NCBI RefSeq assembly: GCF_020400825.1
Contig: NZ_JAINVH010000001.1
Location: forward strand, 434,001 to 498,000
Source: Streptomyces sp. HPF1205
Lineage (GTDB): Bacteria; Actinomycetota; Actinomycetes; Streptomycetales; Streptomycetaceae
DNA: 64,000 nucleotides
Direction: 5' to 3'
Shown: in pieces, positions 50,801 through 59,231 of the stretch
Position numbering within the stretch: position 1 is the stretch's first letter
How the letters are laid out: each line of letters opens with the position of its first letter
Position numbers and translations under genes: made by a program
The notes under the pieces: generated by a model
What the model was told of the DNA's origin: nothing
Seen by the model: the letters and a program-made list of their open reading frames with translations, nothing else
Database searches by the model: none

Positions 50801-52915
50801 CTAGGCCCGCTCCACGCGGACCGCGCACACCTTGAACTCCGGCATGCGGGAGGAGGGGTCGAGGGCGGGGTTGGTGAGGAGGTTGGCGCGGCCCTCGCCC
50901 GGCCAGTGGAACGGCATGAAGACCGTGTCCGGGCGGATCGCGGGGGAGACCATGGCGGGGGCCACCGCGCGCCCGCGGCGGCTGGTGACCGCCACCGGGT
51001 CGCCGTCGGCGACGCCCAGCAGGCCGGCCAGGCGGGGGTGGAGCTGCACGAAGGGCCCGGGCGCGGCCTCGTTGAGCTCGGCGACCCGCCGGGTCTGGGC
51101 GCCGGACTGGTACTGGGCCAGCACCCGGCCGGTGGTGAGGTGGTACGGGAAGTCCGGGGACGGCTCCTCGGCGGACGGGCGGTGGTGCACGGGGGTGAAC
51201 CGGGCCCGCCCGTCGGGGGTGGCGAACCGTTCGAGGAACAGGCGCGGCGTCCCGTCGCCCGCAGCCTCCCCGTCATCGCCGTCATCCCCGTCCTCCGGGG
51301 CCGGGCACGGCCAGAACACGCCGTCGTGGGCCGCGATCCGCTCGTACGTGATGCCGGAGTAGTCCGCGGGCCCGCCCGCGGAGGCCCGGCGCAGTTCGCC
51401 GAAGACCTCCTCGGGGTCGGCGGGGAAGCCCTTGTCACAGCCCAGCCGCTCGGCCAGCCCCTCCAGGACCTCCAGGTCGGACCGCACGCCGGCGGGCGGG
51501 TCGACGGCCTTGCGGCGCAGGATGACGCGGCCTTCCAGGTTGGTGGTCGTCCCCGTCTCCTCCGCCCACTGCGTCACCGGCAGGACGACGTCCGCGAGCG
51601 CGGCCGTCTCGGAGAGCACCACGTCGCAGACGGCCAGGAAATCCAGCGACTGCAGGCGCTCGGTGACGTGCCCGGCGCGCGGCGCGGAGACCACCGGGTT
51701 CGAGCCCATGACCAGCAGGGCGCGTATGTCGCGGCCGAGGGCGTCGAGGAGTTCGTACGCGCTGCGGCCCGGCCCCGGCAGGTCGTCGGGGTCGACGCCC
51801 CACACGGCGGCCACGTGGGCGCGCGCCGCGGGATCGTCGAGCTTGCGGTAGCCGGGGAGCTGGTCGGCCTTCTGGCCGTGCTCGCGGCCGCCCTGCCCGT
51901 TGCCCTGCCCGGTCAGGCAGCCGTAGCCGGACAGCGGGCGGCCGGCCCGGCCCGTGGCCAGGCACAGGTTGATCCACGCGCCGACGGTGTCCGTCCCCTT
52001 CGCCTGCTGCTCGGGGCCGCGCGCGGTCAGCACCATGGACTCCCGGGCGTCGCAGAACATGGCCACCGCCTGGCGTAGCCGCGGCACCGGCACGCCCGTG
52101 ATCCGCTCGACCAGCTCGGGCCAGTGCGCCATCACCGCGGGCAGCGTCTCGTCCCACCCGCTGGTGCGCCGCCGGACGAAGTCCTCGTCCAGCCGCCCCT
52201 CGGCGACCACCAGGTGCAGCAGGCCGAGCGCGAGCGCCAGATCCGTACCCGGACGCGGCTGCAGGTGCAGGTCGGCCTGCTCGGCGGTGCGGGTGCGGCG
52301 CGGGTCCACCACGATCAGCGTGCCGCCGTTCTCCCTCAGCTCGGTGAGGTAGCGCAGCGACGGCGGCATGGTGTCCGCGAGGTTGGAGCCGACGAGGATC
52401 ACGCACCCCGTCCGTGCCACGTCCGCCAGCGGGAACGGCAGCCCGCGGTCCAGCCCGAACGCCTTGTTCTGCGCCACCGCCGCCGACGACATGCAGAAGC
52501 GCCCGTTGTAGTCGATCTGCGAGGTACGCAAGGCCACGCGGGCGAACTTGCCCAGCGCGTACGCCTTCTCGTTCGTCAGCCCGCCGCCGCCGAACACGCC
52601 GACCGCGTCCCGCCCGTGGCCGGCCCGTGCCCGCAGCAGCCCCTCGGCCACCCGGTCCAGGGCCTCCTCCCAGCCGGCCGGCCGCAGCACGCCGTCCGCT
52701 CCCCGTACCAGCGGCTCGGTCAGCCGCACCCCGCGGGACAGCACCTCGGCCGCGGTCCGCCCCTTTCCGCACAGGGCGCCCTTGTTGACCGGGAAGCCGG
52801 TGCGCTCCACCACCTCCGGCAGCCCGCCGCCGTCGGCCCCCACCCGCAACGTCATCCCGCACTGCAACGCGCAGTACGGGCAGTGCGTATCCACGTCCCT
52901 GGTCGCCACACTCAT
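50801..52915 (-). CDS. nasA: Assimilatory nitrate reductase catalytic subunit
   Basis: Predicted 704-residue molybdopterin enzyme reducing nitrate to nitrite in the cytoplasm. An N-terminal [4Fe-4S] site has CPYCALQCGM and NKGALCGKG. The Mo-bisMGD domain shows NGRFCMSSAAVAQNKAFGLD, VILVGSNLADTMPPSLRYL, GSNPVVSAPRAGHV and TTNLEGRVILRRKAV. The C-terminal molydopterin-dinucleotide domain has YHLTTGRVLAQYQSGAQTRR and FMPFHWPGEGRANLLTNPALD. It is nas/narB-type, since there is no Tat signal. The C-terminal [2Fe-2S] domain of some NasA proteins is absent. A Gly/Asp-rich insertion (EDGDDGDDGEAAGDG) interrupts the C-terminal third. Confidence 0.95.
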   Translation of the reverse strand: MSVATRDVDTHCPYCALQCGMTLRVGADGGGLPEVVERTGFPVNKGALCGKGRTAAEVLSRGVRLTEPLVRGADGVLRPAGWEEALDRVAEGLLRARAGHGRDAVGVFGGGGLTNEKAYALGKFARVALRTSQIDYNGRFCMSSAAVAQNKAFGLDRGLPFPLADVARTGCVILVGSNLADTMPPSLRYLTELRENGGTLIVVDPRRTRTAEQADLHLQPRPGTDLALALGLLHLVVAEGRLDEDFVRRRTSGWDETLPAVMAHWPELVERITGVPVPRLRQAVAMFCDARESMVLTARGPEQQAKGTDTVGAWINLCLATGRAGRPLSGYGCLTGQGNGQGGREHGQKADQLPGYRKLDDPAARAHVAAVWGVDPDDLPGPGRSAYELLDALGRDIRALLVMGSNPVVSAPRAGHVTERLQSLDFLAVCDVVLSETAALADVVLPVTQWAEETGTTTNLEGRVILRRKAVDPPAGVRSDLEVLEGLAERLGCDKGFPADPEEVFGELRRASAGGPADYSGITYERIAAHDGVFWPCPAPEDGDDGDDGEAAGDGTPRLFLERFATPDGRARFTPVHHRPSAEEPSPDFPYHLTTGRVLAQYQSGAQTRRVAELNEAAPGPFVQLHPRLAGLLGVADGDPVAVTSRRGRAVAPAMVSPAIRPDTVFMPFHWPGEGRANLLTNPALDPSSRMPEFKVCAVRVERA

Positions 52916-52937
52916 GTGCCCACCCTGCGGCGGCCGT

Positions 52938-52975
52938 GTTTCCCCCGGGCCCCGGACCGATTACGCCCGGGGGAC
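52938..52975 (-). promoter_or_regulatory. Possible GlnR half-sites upstream of nasA
   Basis: ATTAC (52960-52964), six bases, GGGAC (52971-52975) resembles one GlnR half-site pair. GTTTC at 52938-52942 keeps the 11-bp periodicity. The match is weaker than at the nir operon. Confidence 0.35.
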
Positions 52976-53023
52976 GACCCCCTCAGCGCCCCGCCCGCGC
53001 CGCTGTGAGCCCTTGGCCGTGGC

Positions 53024-53806
53024 TCACCCGCGGCCCGGGGCGGCGGCGGAGGGGGCGGCGAGGGCGCGGGCCACCTCGTCGTCGCGCGGCCCGAGGAAGC
53101 GCGGGTCGGGTCTGACGGCCGCGTCGAAGGCCGCCTTGCCCGCCGCCAGCAGCTCCCGCGCCCCGCCCGCGTACCAGGTCGCGTCGTGCGGCTCGTCCAC
53201 GCCCACCCCGTAGGCGTCGATCCCGGCGGCCTCGCACAGCGTGAGGGCCCTGCGGATGTGGAAGCCCTGGCTGACGAGGATCGCCCGGTCCACCCCGAAG
53301 ACGCGCTTCGCCCGGTCGCACGAGTCCCACGTGTCGAACCCGGCGTAGTCCAGGACCACCTTCCGCGCGGGCACCCCGTGCGCGGTCAGGTAGGTGCGCA
53401 TGGCGCCGGGCTCGTTGTACGAGGCGCGGCTGTTGTCGCCGGTGACGAGGACGACCCGGACCTTGCCCGCCGCGTAGAGCCGGGCCGCCGCGTCGAGCCG
53501 GTGCGCGAGGTACGGCGAGGGTCTGCCGTTCCACAGACCCGCCCCGAAGACCACCGCCACCGGCTCGCTCGGGACGTCCGCCTCCGTCCGCACCCGCCCG
53601 CTTCCGCCGAGCTGCAGCCAGGTGGCGGGCAGCAGCGCCGCCACGCACCCCGCCACCACCCACCGCACCAGCCGCCGCCGGCCGCGCACGGTCCGCGGCA
53701 GCCGCGGCAGCCCGGCCCGCCGCCGGATCCGGCCCAGCCGCGCCCGCGCCCGTCCCGTCCAGCCGGCCCACCGCGCTGGTCCCCTCCAGCCCGTCCATGT
53801 CCGCAC
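53024..53806 (-). CDS. DUF218/YdcF-SanA-like membrane protein
   Basis: Predicted 260-residue protein. A basic N-terminus leads to one membrane anchor (about residues 45-62, LVRWVVAGCVAALLPATWLQ). The outside-facing DUF218 domain has AVVFGAGLWNGRPSPYLAHR, RVVLVTGDNSRASYNEPGAM, TWDSCDRAKRVFGVDRAILV and SQGFHIRRAL. E. coli SanA relatives affect the cell-envelope barrier against vancomycin; the molecular function is unknown. GTG 53806 follows AAGGAGG with five-base spacing; the long frame to 54076 is shadow. Divergent from the GGCT-like gene. Confidence 0.88.
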   Translation of the reverse strand: MRTWTGWRGPARWAGWTGRARARLGRIRRRAGLPRLPRTVRGRRRLVRWVVAGCVAALLPATWLQLGGSGRVRTEADVPSEPVAVVFGAGLWNGRPSPYLAHRLDAAARLYAAGKVRVVLVTGDNSRASYNEPGAMRTYLTAHGVPARKVVLDYAGFDTWDSCDRAKRVFGVDRAILVSQGFHIRRALTLCEAAGIDAYGVGVDEPHDATWYAGGARELLAAGKAAFDAAVRPDPRFLGPRDDEVARALAAPSAAAPGRG

Positions 53807-54035
53807 GAGCCCCTCCTTCCACCCGCACTGGTCGACGCGCGTACGGGGCGGCCGGTTGCCCGGCGGGCCGCCCCGGCGGCTTCGCGGCCACCCGTTACCG
53901 CCCCGCGTGGACCACACTGGGACACGAGCACGGGCATCCCCCGGACATCTCTCGGGCATCTGCCGGGCATCCCTCGGACGACTCCCGGAGGTCGCCGCGG
54001 GGATCCTCCGGGACGTTCCGGCCGGGTCCCGGCGA

Positions 54036-54506
54036 GTGACCCCATGGCATCGACGCGCGGAGGCCGTCCTGACCACTCATCGTCTGCCGTTCTTCGTCTA
54101 CGGCACGCTGCTGTCCGGTGAGCGCAACCACCACCTGCTGGCCGGCCGTACCGCGACGTGGACACCGGCCGAACTGACCGGCGCGCTCCTCTTCCACGCC
54201 ACGAGCCGCCCTTACCCGTACCCCTACGCCGTTCCCGACCCGGCCGGTGCGGCAGTGGTGCGCGGCGAAGTCGCGGCCGTGTCCGAGGAGCTGTACGAGG
54301 ACGTGCTGCGTGAACTCGACCTGCTGGAGAATTTCTCCGCCGGCCGTAACGACAACCACTATGAACGAGTGGCCGTGCGGGTTCGGGCGGAAAGCTCGCG
54401 GATCGACGCCTGGGTCTATTTCGCCGCCGACCGCATAGCTCGTGACCTGCTGGTTTCGGGTGTGCGCGTGCCGTACGGGGACTGGCGGCGGCGTGCCGCG
54501 CGATGA
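54036..54506 (+). CDS. Gamma-glutamylcyclotransferase-like protein
   Basis: Predicted 156-residue protein of the AIG2/GGCT fold. It shows the family start LPFFVYGTLLSGERNHHLLA, then GALLFHATSRPYPYPYAV, a catalytic-Glu region ELDLLENFSAGRNDNHYER and VAVRVRAESSRIDAWVYFA. It may cleave gamma-glutamyl or glycine-linked amines; the substrate is unknown. The start is unclear: GTG 54036 gives residues VTPWHRRAEAVLTTHRLPFF, while CTG 54069 has a perfect GGAGG five bases upstream and would begin LTTHRLPFF. No ATG is in frame. Confidence 0.82.
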   Translation: MTPWHRRAEAVLTTHRLPFFVYGTLLSGERNHHLLAGRTATWTPAELTGALLFHATSRPYPYPYAVPDPAGAAVVRGEVAAVSEELYEDVLRELDLLENFSAGRNDNHYERVAVRVRAESSRIDAWVYFAADRIARDLLVSGVRVPYGDWRRRAAR

Positions 54507-54654
54507 CCGGCGGGAATGCGGCGGGGCCGGCCCGGAGGAATTCCGCGGGCCCGCGGGGAATTGCGCGGAAGCCCTCACAGCCCTTTCCGGAGGCGGTGAG
54601 ATCCGCGATACGGCCCGTTTCCCGGTTCCACATGGCGGCGCAACGTCCCGGCCG

Positions 54655-54660
54655 CAGGAT
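54655..54660 (+). promoter_or_regulatory. -10 element of a leaderless promoter (chelatase gene)
   Basis: CAGGAT ends six bases before ATG 54667; no Shine-Dalgarno is present. Confidence 0.4.
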
Positions 54661-54666
54661 CGCCCT

Positions 54667-55566
54667 ATGAGTCGCGTCAGCCGCATCAGCCGCATCAGCA
54701 GTGCCGGCCCGGTCGGTCCGGTCACCCCGGTCGGTCCGGTCACCCCGGTCACCCCGGTCGGCCCGGTCGTTCCGGCTGCCACGGTCGGGCGGATCGGCGC
54801 CGGGCCGGGCGACCAGCAGGGGCCCTCCGGGGCGCCGGGCCGCCGCCTGGCGGCCGACGGCGGGCGGCCGGTGCTGGTCGCCGTGGCGCACGGCAGCCGC
54901 GACCCGCGCGCCCTGGTCACCGTGACCGAACTCCTGCGGCGGGTACGGGCCCGCAGGCCCGGTCTCGACGTGCGCCTGGGGCACGTCGAGCTCAACCAGC
55001 CGCTGCTCACCGACACCCTGGCGGACCTGACCGGCGACGTGGTGCTGGTGCCGCTGCTGCTGGGCCGTGGCCACCACGTCAAACACGACCTGCCCGCCGC
55101 GCTCGCCGGCGCCCCCCGGGTGACCGGGGTCGTCGCCGGGCCGCTCGGCCCCCACCCGCTGCTCGCCGAGGCACTGCACGCGCGGCTGGCGGAGGCCGGC
55201 TGGCAGGAGGGCGGCCAGGGCGTGGTGCTCGCGGCGGCGGGCTCGCGCGATCCGGACTCCGCGGTGGACACCGCGCGGACGGCGGCCCTGCTGAGCGCGC
55301 GGCTCGGCCGGGTCCCGGTGCTGCCCGCCTACGCCTCCGCCGCCGGCCCCACGGTCGCCGAAGCGGTGGCCGCCCTCGCCGCCCGCGGGATGCGGCGGAT
55401 CGCCGTCGCCTCCTACTTCACCGCCCCCGGCCGCTTCGCCACCCAGGTCGGCTCGGCCGCGCCCTGGATCGTCTCGCGCCCCCTCGGCGCGCACGACGCC
55501 ATGGCCCGCCTGGTCCTGCGCCGCTACGACGAGGCCGCCGCGTCCGTCCGACGGCTCGCCGCTTAG
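54667..55566 (+). CDS. Sirohydrochlorin chelatase-like protein (CbiX family)
   Basis: Predicted 299-residue protein. Residues 1-70 are low complexity, with RVSRISRISS and a Gly-Pro-Val/Thr-Pro-Val repeat. Two CbiX-like domains follow. The first has PVLVAVAHGSRDPRALV with the metal-binding His and LVPLLLGRGHHVKHDLPAAL with a second His pair. The second has GVVLAAAGSRDPDSA, where the His is lost. The enzyme would insert ferrous iron into sirohydrochlorin to make siroheme, needed by NirB. The TAG stop lies inside the end of a MITE, so the C-terminus has been set by that insertion. Length and domain order are normal for the two-domain type. Confidence 0.88.
   Translation: MSRVSRISRISSAGPVGPVTPVGPVTPVTPVGPVVPAATVGRIGAGPGDQQGPSGAPGRRLAADGGRPVLVAVAHGSRDPRALVTVTELLRRVRARRPGLDVRLGHVELNQPLLTDTLADLTGDVVLVPLLLGRGHHVKHDLPAALAGAPRVTGVVAGPLGPHPLLAEALHARLAEAGWQEGGQGVVLAAAGSRDPDSAVDTARTAALLSARLGRVPVLPAYASAAGPTVAEAVAALAARGMRRIAVASYFTAPGRFATQVGSAAPWIVSRPLGAHDAMARLVLRRYDEAAASVRRLAA
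54709..54776 (+). repeat. Coding minisatellite in the chelatase gene
   Basis: Units of 9 bp (CCGGTCACC, CCGGTCGGT) repeat about seven times and encode alternating GPV and TPV. A 9-bp repeat CGCATCAGC precedes it at about 54678-54700. Both are in frame. Confidence 0.75.
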
Positions 55567-55728
55567 TGCTGTGGTCGGGAAGGTTTGCCGGTAGCTCGCG
55601 GCGTCCGGTGCGGTGGATCGCAAGGCGCCGGATCGGCCTCGTAGTGGGCCTACTCGGTCGATTCGGCAACGCCGCGAGGTGCCGTGCCGGGCGTCGCGAG
55701 CCGGTGAACCTTCCCGGTCACAGCACTA
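55564..55728. mobile_element. 165-bp MITE with long terminal inverted repeats
   Basis: The ends TAGTGCTGTG (55564-55573) and CACAGCACTA (55719-55728) are exact inverted copies. The match continues with few mismatches for over 40 bp (left GGTCGGGAAGGTTTGCCGG, right complement GACCGGGAAGGTTCACCGG). The element has no coding capacity and folds into one long hairpin. TAGTGCTGTGAC ends resemble insertion-sequence ends I recall from Streptomyces, so it is probably mobilised in trans. Its first three bases form the stop codon of the chelatase gene. No clear target duplication is seen. Confidence 0.85.
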
Positions 55729-55788
55729 GCCTAGGGCGCGCCCGGGCCGCGGGCGCCACGGCGAACCGTCCGGGGCGCGCCTCCCGGT

Positions 55789-55794
55789 TACCGT
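55789..55794 (+). promoter_or_regulatory. -10 element of a leaderless promoter (dgt)
   Basis: TACCGT ends seven bases before ATG 55802. The same hexamer and spacing precede the methyltransferase at 63627. Confidence 0.45.
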
Positions 55795-55801
55795 CGAAGG
55801 C

Positions 55802-57139
55802 ATGGAAGGCAACAACGCGCCGCGCCTGACGGGCACCAGGACGACCACCGGCTCGTACGGACCGCGCGAGCCGTACGAGGAGGCCGACGCGGAGCGGTAC
55901 GTGCCGGAGCCGGACAAGCGCCCCGGCCGCACCGCGTTCCAGCGCGACCGCGCCCGGGTCCTGCACTCCGCCGCCCTGCGCAGGCTGGCCGGGAAGACGC
56001 AGGTGGTCGATCCGGGGGTGGCGGGCGCCGCGGTGTACGACACCAGCCCGCGCACCCGGCTGACCCACTCCCTTGAGTGCGCCCAGGTGGGCCGGGAGCT
56101 GGGCGGGGCCCTGGGGTGCGACGCGGACCTGGTGGAGAGCGCGTGCCTGGCGCACGACCTGGGCCATCCGCCCTTCGGGCACAACGGCGAGGTGGTGCTC
56201 GCCGAGTTCGCCGCGAGCTGCGGCGGGTTCGAGGGCAACGCGCAGAGCCTGCGACTGCTCACCCGGATCGAGCCGAAACGGTTCGCCGACACCGGCGGCG
56301 GCTCCGGGGCGCCGGTCAGCGTCGGCCTCAACCTCACCCGGGCGGCCCTCGACGCCGCCACCAAGTACCCCTGGCCGCGCGGCGCGCACCCCACCGATCC
56401 GGGCGGCCCGAAGTTCGGGGTGTACGAGGACGACCTGCCGGTCTTCCGCTGGATGCGCGAGGGGGCGCCCGAGGGGCGGCAGTGCTTCGAGGCGCAGGTC
56501 ATGGACTGGTCGGACGACGTGGCGTACTCCGTGCACGACATGGAGGACGGTCTGCAGGCCGGGCACATCGATCCGCGGGCCCTGCTGTCCCGCGACGAGC
56601 GCGCGGAGGTCTTCCGGTGCGCCGCCGCGCGCTACGCCCCGCCCGGCACCGACCAGGAGGAACTGGCCGCCGCCCTCGACCGGCTGCTCGCCCAGCCCTG
56701 GTGGCCGCGCCACTATGACGGCTCCGCCCTGGACCAGGCCCGGCTGAAGGACGCTTCCTCCCAGCTCATCGGCCGTTTCTGCCTGGCCGCCGAGGGCGCC
56801 ACCCGGGCCCGGCACGGTACGGCGCGGCTGACCCGGTACGGCGCCGAACTCGTCGTGCCCCGCGAGCAGCGGCTGGAGTGCGCCGTCCTGAAGGCCGTGG
56901 CCGACCGCTACGTGATGCAGCGCGCGGCCCAGGCCCGGCGGCGCGCCGAGCAGCGCGTCGTGATCGGCGAGCTCGCCGAGGCCCTGTGGGCGCGGGCCCC
57001 CGAGGGCCTCGACCCGCAGTTCCGCCCCCTCTTCCTGTCCGCCCCCGACGACCGCGCCGCCCGCCGCGTCGTCGTCGACCAGATCGCCGGGCTCACCGAC
57101 GCGGCCGCGACAGCGGCCCACCGCCGCCTTTGCGACTGA
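55802..57139 (+). CDS. dgt: Deoxyguanosinetriphosphate triphosphohydrolase-like protein
   Basis: Predicted 445-residue HD-domain dNTPase that hydrolyses dNTPs to deoxynucleosides and triphosphate. Metal and catalytic residues are in [39 protein letters not shown] and [19 protein letters not shown]. The N-terminal [20 protein letters not shown] and the following [10 protein letters not shown] are typical. It belongs to the type-2 dGTPase subfamily usual in actinobacteria, next to dnaG. Such enzymes limit dNTP pools and can restrict phage replication. A short ~27-bp repeat array follows the stop. Confidence 0.95.
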   Translation: MEGNNAPRLTGTRTTTGSYGPREPYEEADAERYVPEPDKRPGRTAFQRDRARVLHSAALRRLAGKTQVVDPGVAGAAVYDTSPRTRLTHSLECAQVGRELGGALGCDADLVESACLAHDLGHPPFGHNGEVVLAEFAASCGGFEGNAQSLRLLTRIEPKRFADTGGGSGAPVSVGLNLTRAALDAATKYPWPRGAHPTDPGGPKFGVYEDDLPVFRWMREGAPEGRQCFEAQVMDWSDDVAYSVHDMEDGLQAGHIDPRALLSRDERAEVFRCAAARYAPPGTDQEELAAALDRLLAQPWWPRHYDGSALDQARLKDASSQLIGRFCLAAEGATRARHGTARLTRYGAELVVPREQRLECAVLKAVADRYVMQRAAQARRRAEQRVVIGELAEALWARAPEGLDPQFRPLFLSAPDDRAARRVVVDQIAGLTDAAATAAHRRLCD

Positions 57140-57222
57140 CCGGCGCCCGCCGCCTATGCGGCCGATCGTGTCCGTCGCCCATGCGGCCGACCGGCATCCG
57201 CCGCCCGTGCGGCTGACCGGAC
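57140..57222. repeat. Degenerate ~26-bp tandem repeats after dgt
   Basis: Three imperfect copies of a unit containing CGCCNATGCGGCCGACCGG (about 57147-57222) follow the dgt stop. No gene is seen between here and 57392. Confidence 0.55.
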
Positions 57223-57392
57223 GTGGGCGCGGCCCCCTAGGTGGTGCGGGCATGCCCGGCGTACCCTCGGACGATGATCAAGGACGCGAGCGGACGACGC
57301 GCTGAAGCCCCGCAGGGCCCCCGCACTCTTCCCGGCGGCACGCCCGTGCGGGAGGCTCGCGTATGACGGACGACCGGCAGGGGAGGCGCACA

Positions 57393-58655
57393 GTGGTGGA
57401 CGCACACCAGACCTTCGTGATCGTCGGAGCGGGGCTCGCCGGGGCGAAAGCCGCGGAGACGCTCCGCTCCGAGGGGTTCACCGGCCGGGTGATACTGATC
57501 GGCGACGAACGCGAGCACCCGTATGAGCGCCCACCGCTCTCCAAGGGCTTCCTGATCGGCAACGACGAGCGCGACTCGGTGTTCGTGCAGCGCCCGGGCT
57601 GGTACGCGGAGCACGACGTCGAACTGCACCTGGGCCAGCCCGTGGTCCACCTCGACCGCACCGCCCGCACCGTACGGCTCGGCGACGGCACCACGCTGCA
57701 GTACGACAAGCTCCTGCTGGCCACCGGTTCGGAACCGCGCCGCCTCGACGTCCCCGGCACCGACCTGGCCGGGGTGCACCACCTGCGCCGGCTCGCCCAC
57801 TCCGAGCGGCTCAAGCGCGTGCTGGCCAACCTGGGCCGGGAGAACGGCCACCTGGTGATCGCCGGGGCCGGCTGGATCGGCCTGGAGGTGGCCGCCGCCG
57901 CCCGGGGCTACGGGGCCGAGGTCACCGTCGTCGAACCCTCGCCGACGCCGCTGCACGCCGTGCTCGGCCCGGAACTGGGGGCGGTCTTCACCGACCTGCA
58001 CACGGAACACGGCGTGCGCTTCCGCTTCGGCGCCCGGCTGACCGAGATCACCGGCCAGGACGGCATGGTGCTGTCGGTGGTCACCGACGACGGCGAGGAG
58101 CACCCCGCGCACGACGTGCTCGCCGCCATCGGGGCCGCCCCGCGCACGGCGCTCGCCGAGACCGCCGGGCTCACCCTGGCCGGCCGCGCCGAGGGCGGCG
58201 GCATCTCGGTGGACGCCTCCCTGCGCACCTCCGACCCCGACATCTACGCCGCGGGCGACGTCGCCAACGCCTTCAACCCGCTGCTCGGCGTCCGGCTGCG
58301 CGTCGAGCACTGGGCGAACGCCCTCAACGGCGGCCCCGCCGCCGCCCGCGCCATGCTCGGCCACCCCGTCACGTACGACAGGGTCCCGTACTTCTTCTCC
58401 GACCAGTACGACCTGGGCATGGAGTTCTCCGGCCACGCGGCGCCCGGCACGTACGACCAGGTGGTGGCGCGCGGCGACGTGGGCAAGCGGCAGTTCATCG
58501 CCTTCTGGCTGCGCGAGGGCCGGGTGCTGGCCGGCATGAACGTCAACGTCTGGGACGTCACCGAGCCCATCCAGCGGCTCATCCGCTCCGGCCGCCAGGT
58601 CGACCCCGACCGCCTGTCCGACCCCTCCGTACCACTAGCCTCGTTCCTGGACTGA
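57393..58655 (+). CDS. FAD-dependent ferredoxin/rubredoxin reductase-type oxidoreductase
   Basis: Predicted 420-residue flavoprotein that moves electrons from NAD(P)H to a ferredoxin, often for a P450. FAD motif TFVIVGAGLAGAKAAETLRS, the ERPPLSKGFL loop, NAD motif LVIAGAGWIGLEVAAAARGY and the FAD C-terminal DIYAAGDVANAF are all present, followed by the RVEHWANALNGG and reductase C-terminal domain. The start is GTG 57393, with GGGAGG six bases upstream, giving VVDAHQTFVIVG as in relatives. An in-frame ATG at 57363 also has GGAGG seven bases upstream, so two starts may be used. No ferredoxin or P450 gene is adjacent. Confidence 0.92.
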   Translation: MVDAHQTFVIVGAGLAGAKAAETLRSEGFTGRVILIGDEREHPYERPPLSKGFLIGNDERDSVFVQRPGWYAEHDVELHLGQPVVHLDRTARTVRLGDGTTLQYDKLLLATGSEPRRLDVPGTDLAGVHHLRRLAHSERLKRVLANLGRENGHLVIAGAGWIGLEVAAAARGYGAEVTVVEPSPTPLHAVLGPELGAVFTDLHTEHGVRFRFGARLTEITGQDGMVLSVVTDDGEEHPAHDVLAAIGAAPRTALAETAGLTLAGRAEGGGISVDASLRTSDPDIYAAGDVANAFNPLLGVRLRVEHWANALNGGPAAARAMLGHPVTYDRVPYFFSDQYDLGMEFSGHAAPGTYDQVVARGDVGKRQFIAFWLREGRVLAGMNVNVWDVTEPIQRLIRSGRQVDPDRLSDPSVPLASFLD

Positions 58656-58695
58656 CCGGGAGGCTCCCGGCCCGACCGGGGAGGAACGCCGCCGC

Positions 58696-59151
58696 ATGCC
58701 CGCCCAGATACGTACCGCCGTCGTGCCCGTCGAGGAGATCTTCGCCCTGCGGTGGGCGGTGCTGCGCACGGGAATGCCGCGCGAGGCCGCCGTCTACCCC
58801 GAGGACGCGCGGCCGGAGACCTTCCACGTGGCCGCGTACGACGAGCACGGCGCCGTACGCGGGTGCGTGACGTTCTTCCCCGACGCGATGCCCGGCGAGG
58901 CCGTGCCCGCCTACCGCTTCCGCGGCATGGGCAGCGCGCCCGAGGTCCGCGGCCAGGGGTTCGGCGCCGCGGCCCTCACCGCGGGCCTGCGCGAGTGCGC
59001 GGCCCGCGGCGCCGGACTGGTCTGGTGCAACGGCCGCACCTCCGCGACCGGTTTCTACGAGCACTTCGGCTTCACGGCCCTCGGCGAGGAGTTCGTCCTC
59101 GAACCGAGCGGCCCCCACTACGTCTTCGTCACGAAGGACCTGGACCGGTAG
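58696..59151 (+). CDS. GNAT family N-acetyltransferase
   Basis: Predicted 151-residue acetyltransferase of unknown substrate. The strand YRFRGMGSAPEVRGQGFGAAALTAG holds the acetyl-CoA motif (VRGQGFGAAAL, residues 83-93). It ends with GLVWCNGRTSATGFYEHFGF and ALGEEFVLEPSGPHYVF, a pattern seen in a broad Streptomyces GNAT subfamily. ATG 58696 follows GGGGAGGAA with acceptable spacing, 40 bp after the flavoprotein gene, so the two may be co-transcribed. dnaG follows 80 bp later with its own promoter-like element. Confidence 0.9.
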   Translation: MPAQIRTAVVPVEEIFALRWAVLRTGMPREAAVYPEDARPETFHVAAYDEHGAVRGCVTFFPDAMPGEAVPAYRFRGMGSAPEVRGQGFGAAALTAGLRECAARGAGLVWCNGRTSATGFYEHFGFTALGEEFVLEPSGPHYVFVTKDLDR

Positions 59152-59219
59152 CCCGCCGCCGGCTCCCGCCGTACGGGTCGCGGCAGGCGGTCGCGGCAGG
59201 CGGTGTCCGACCCGGGCCG

Positions 59220-59225
59220 TAGACT
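59220..59225 (+). promoter_or_regulatory. -10 element of a leaderless promoter (dnaG)
   Basis: TAGACT ends six bases before GTG 59232 and only C residues lie between, so there is no Shine-Dalgarno. This suggests leaderless translation of primase from a GTG start. Confidence 0.5.
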
Positions 59226-59231
59226 TCCCCC

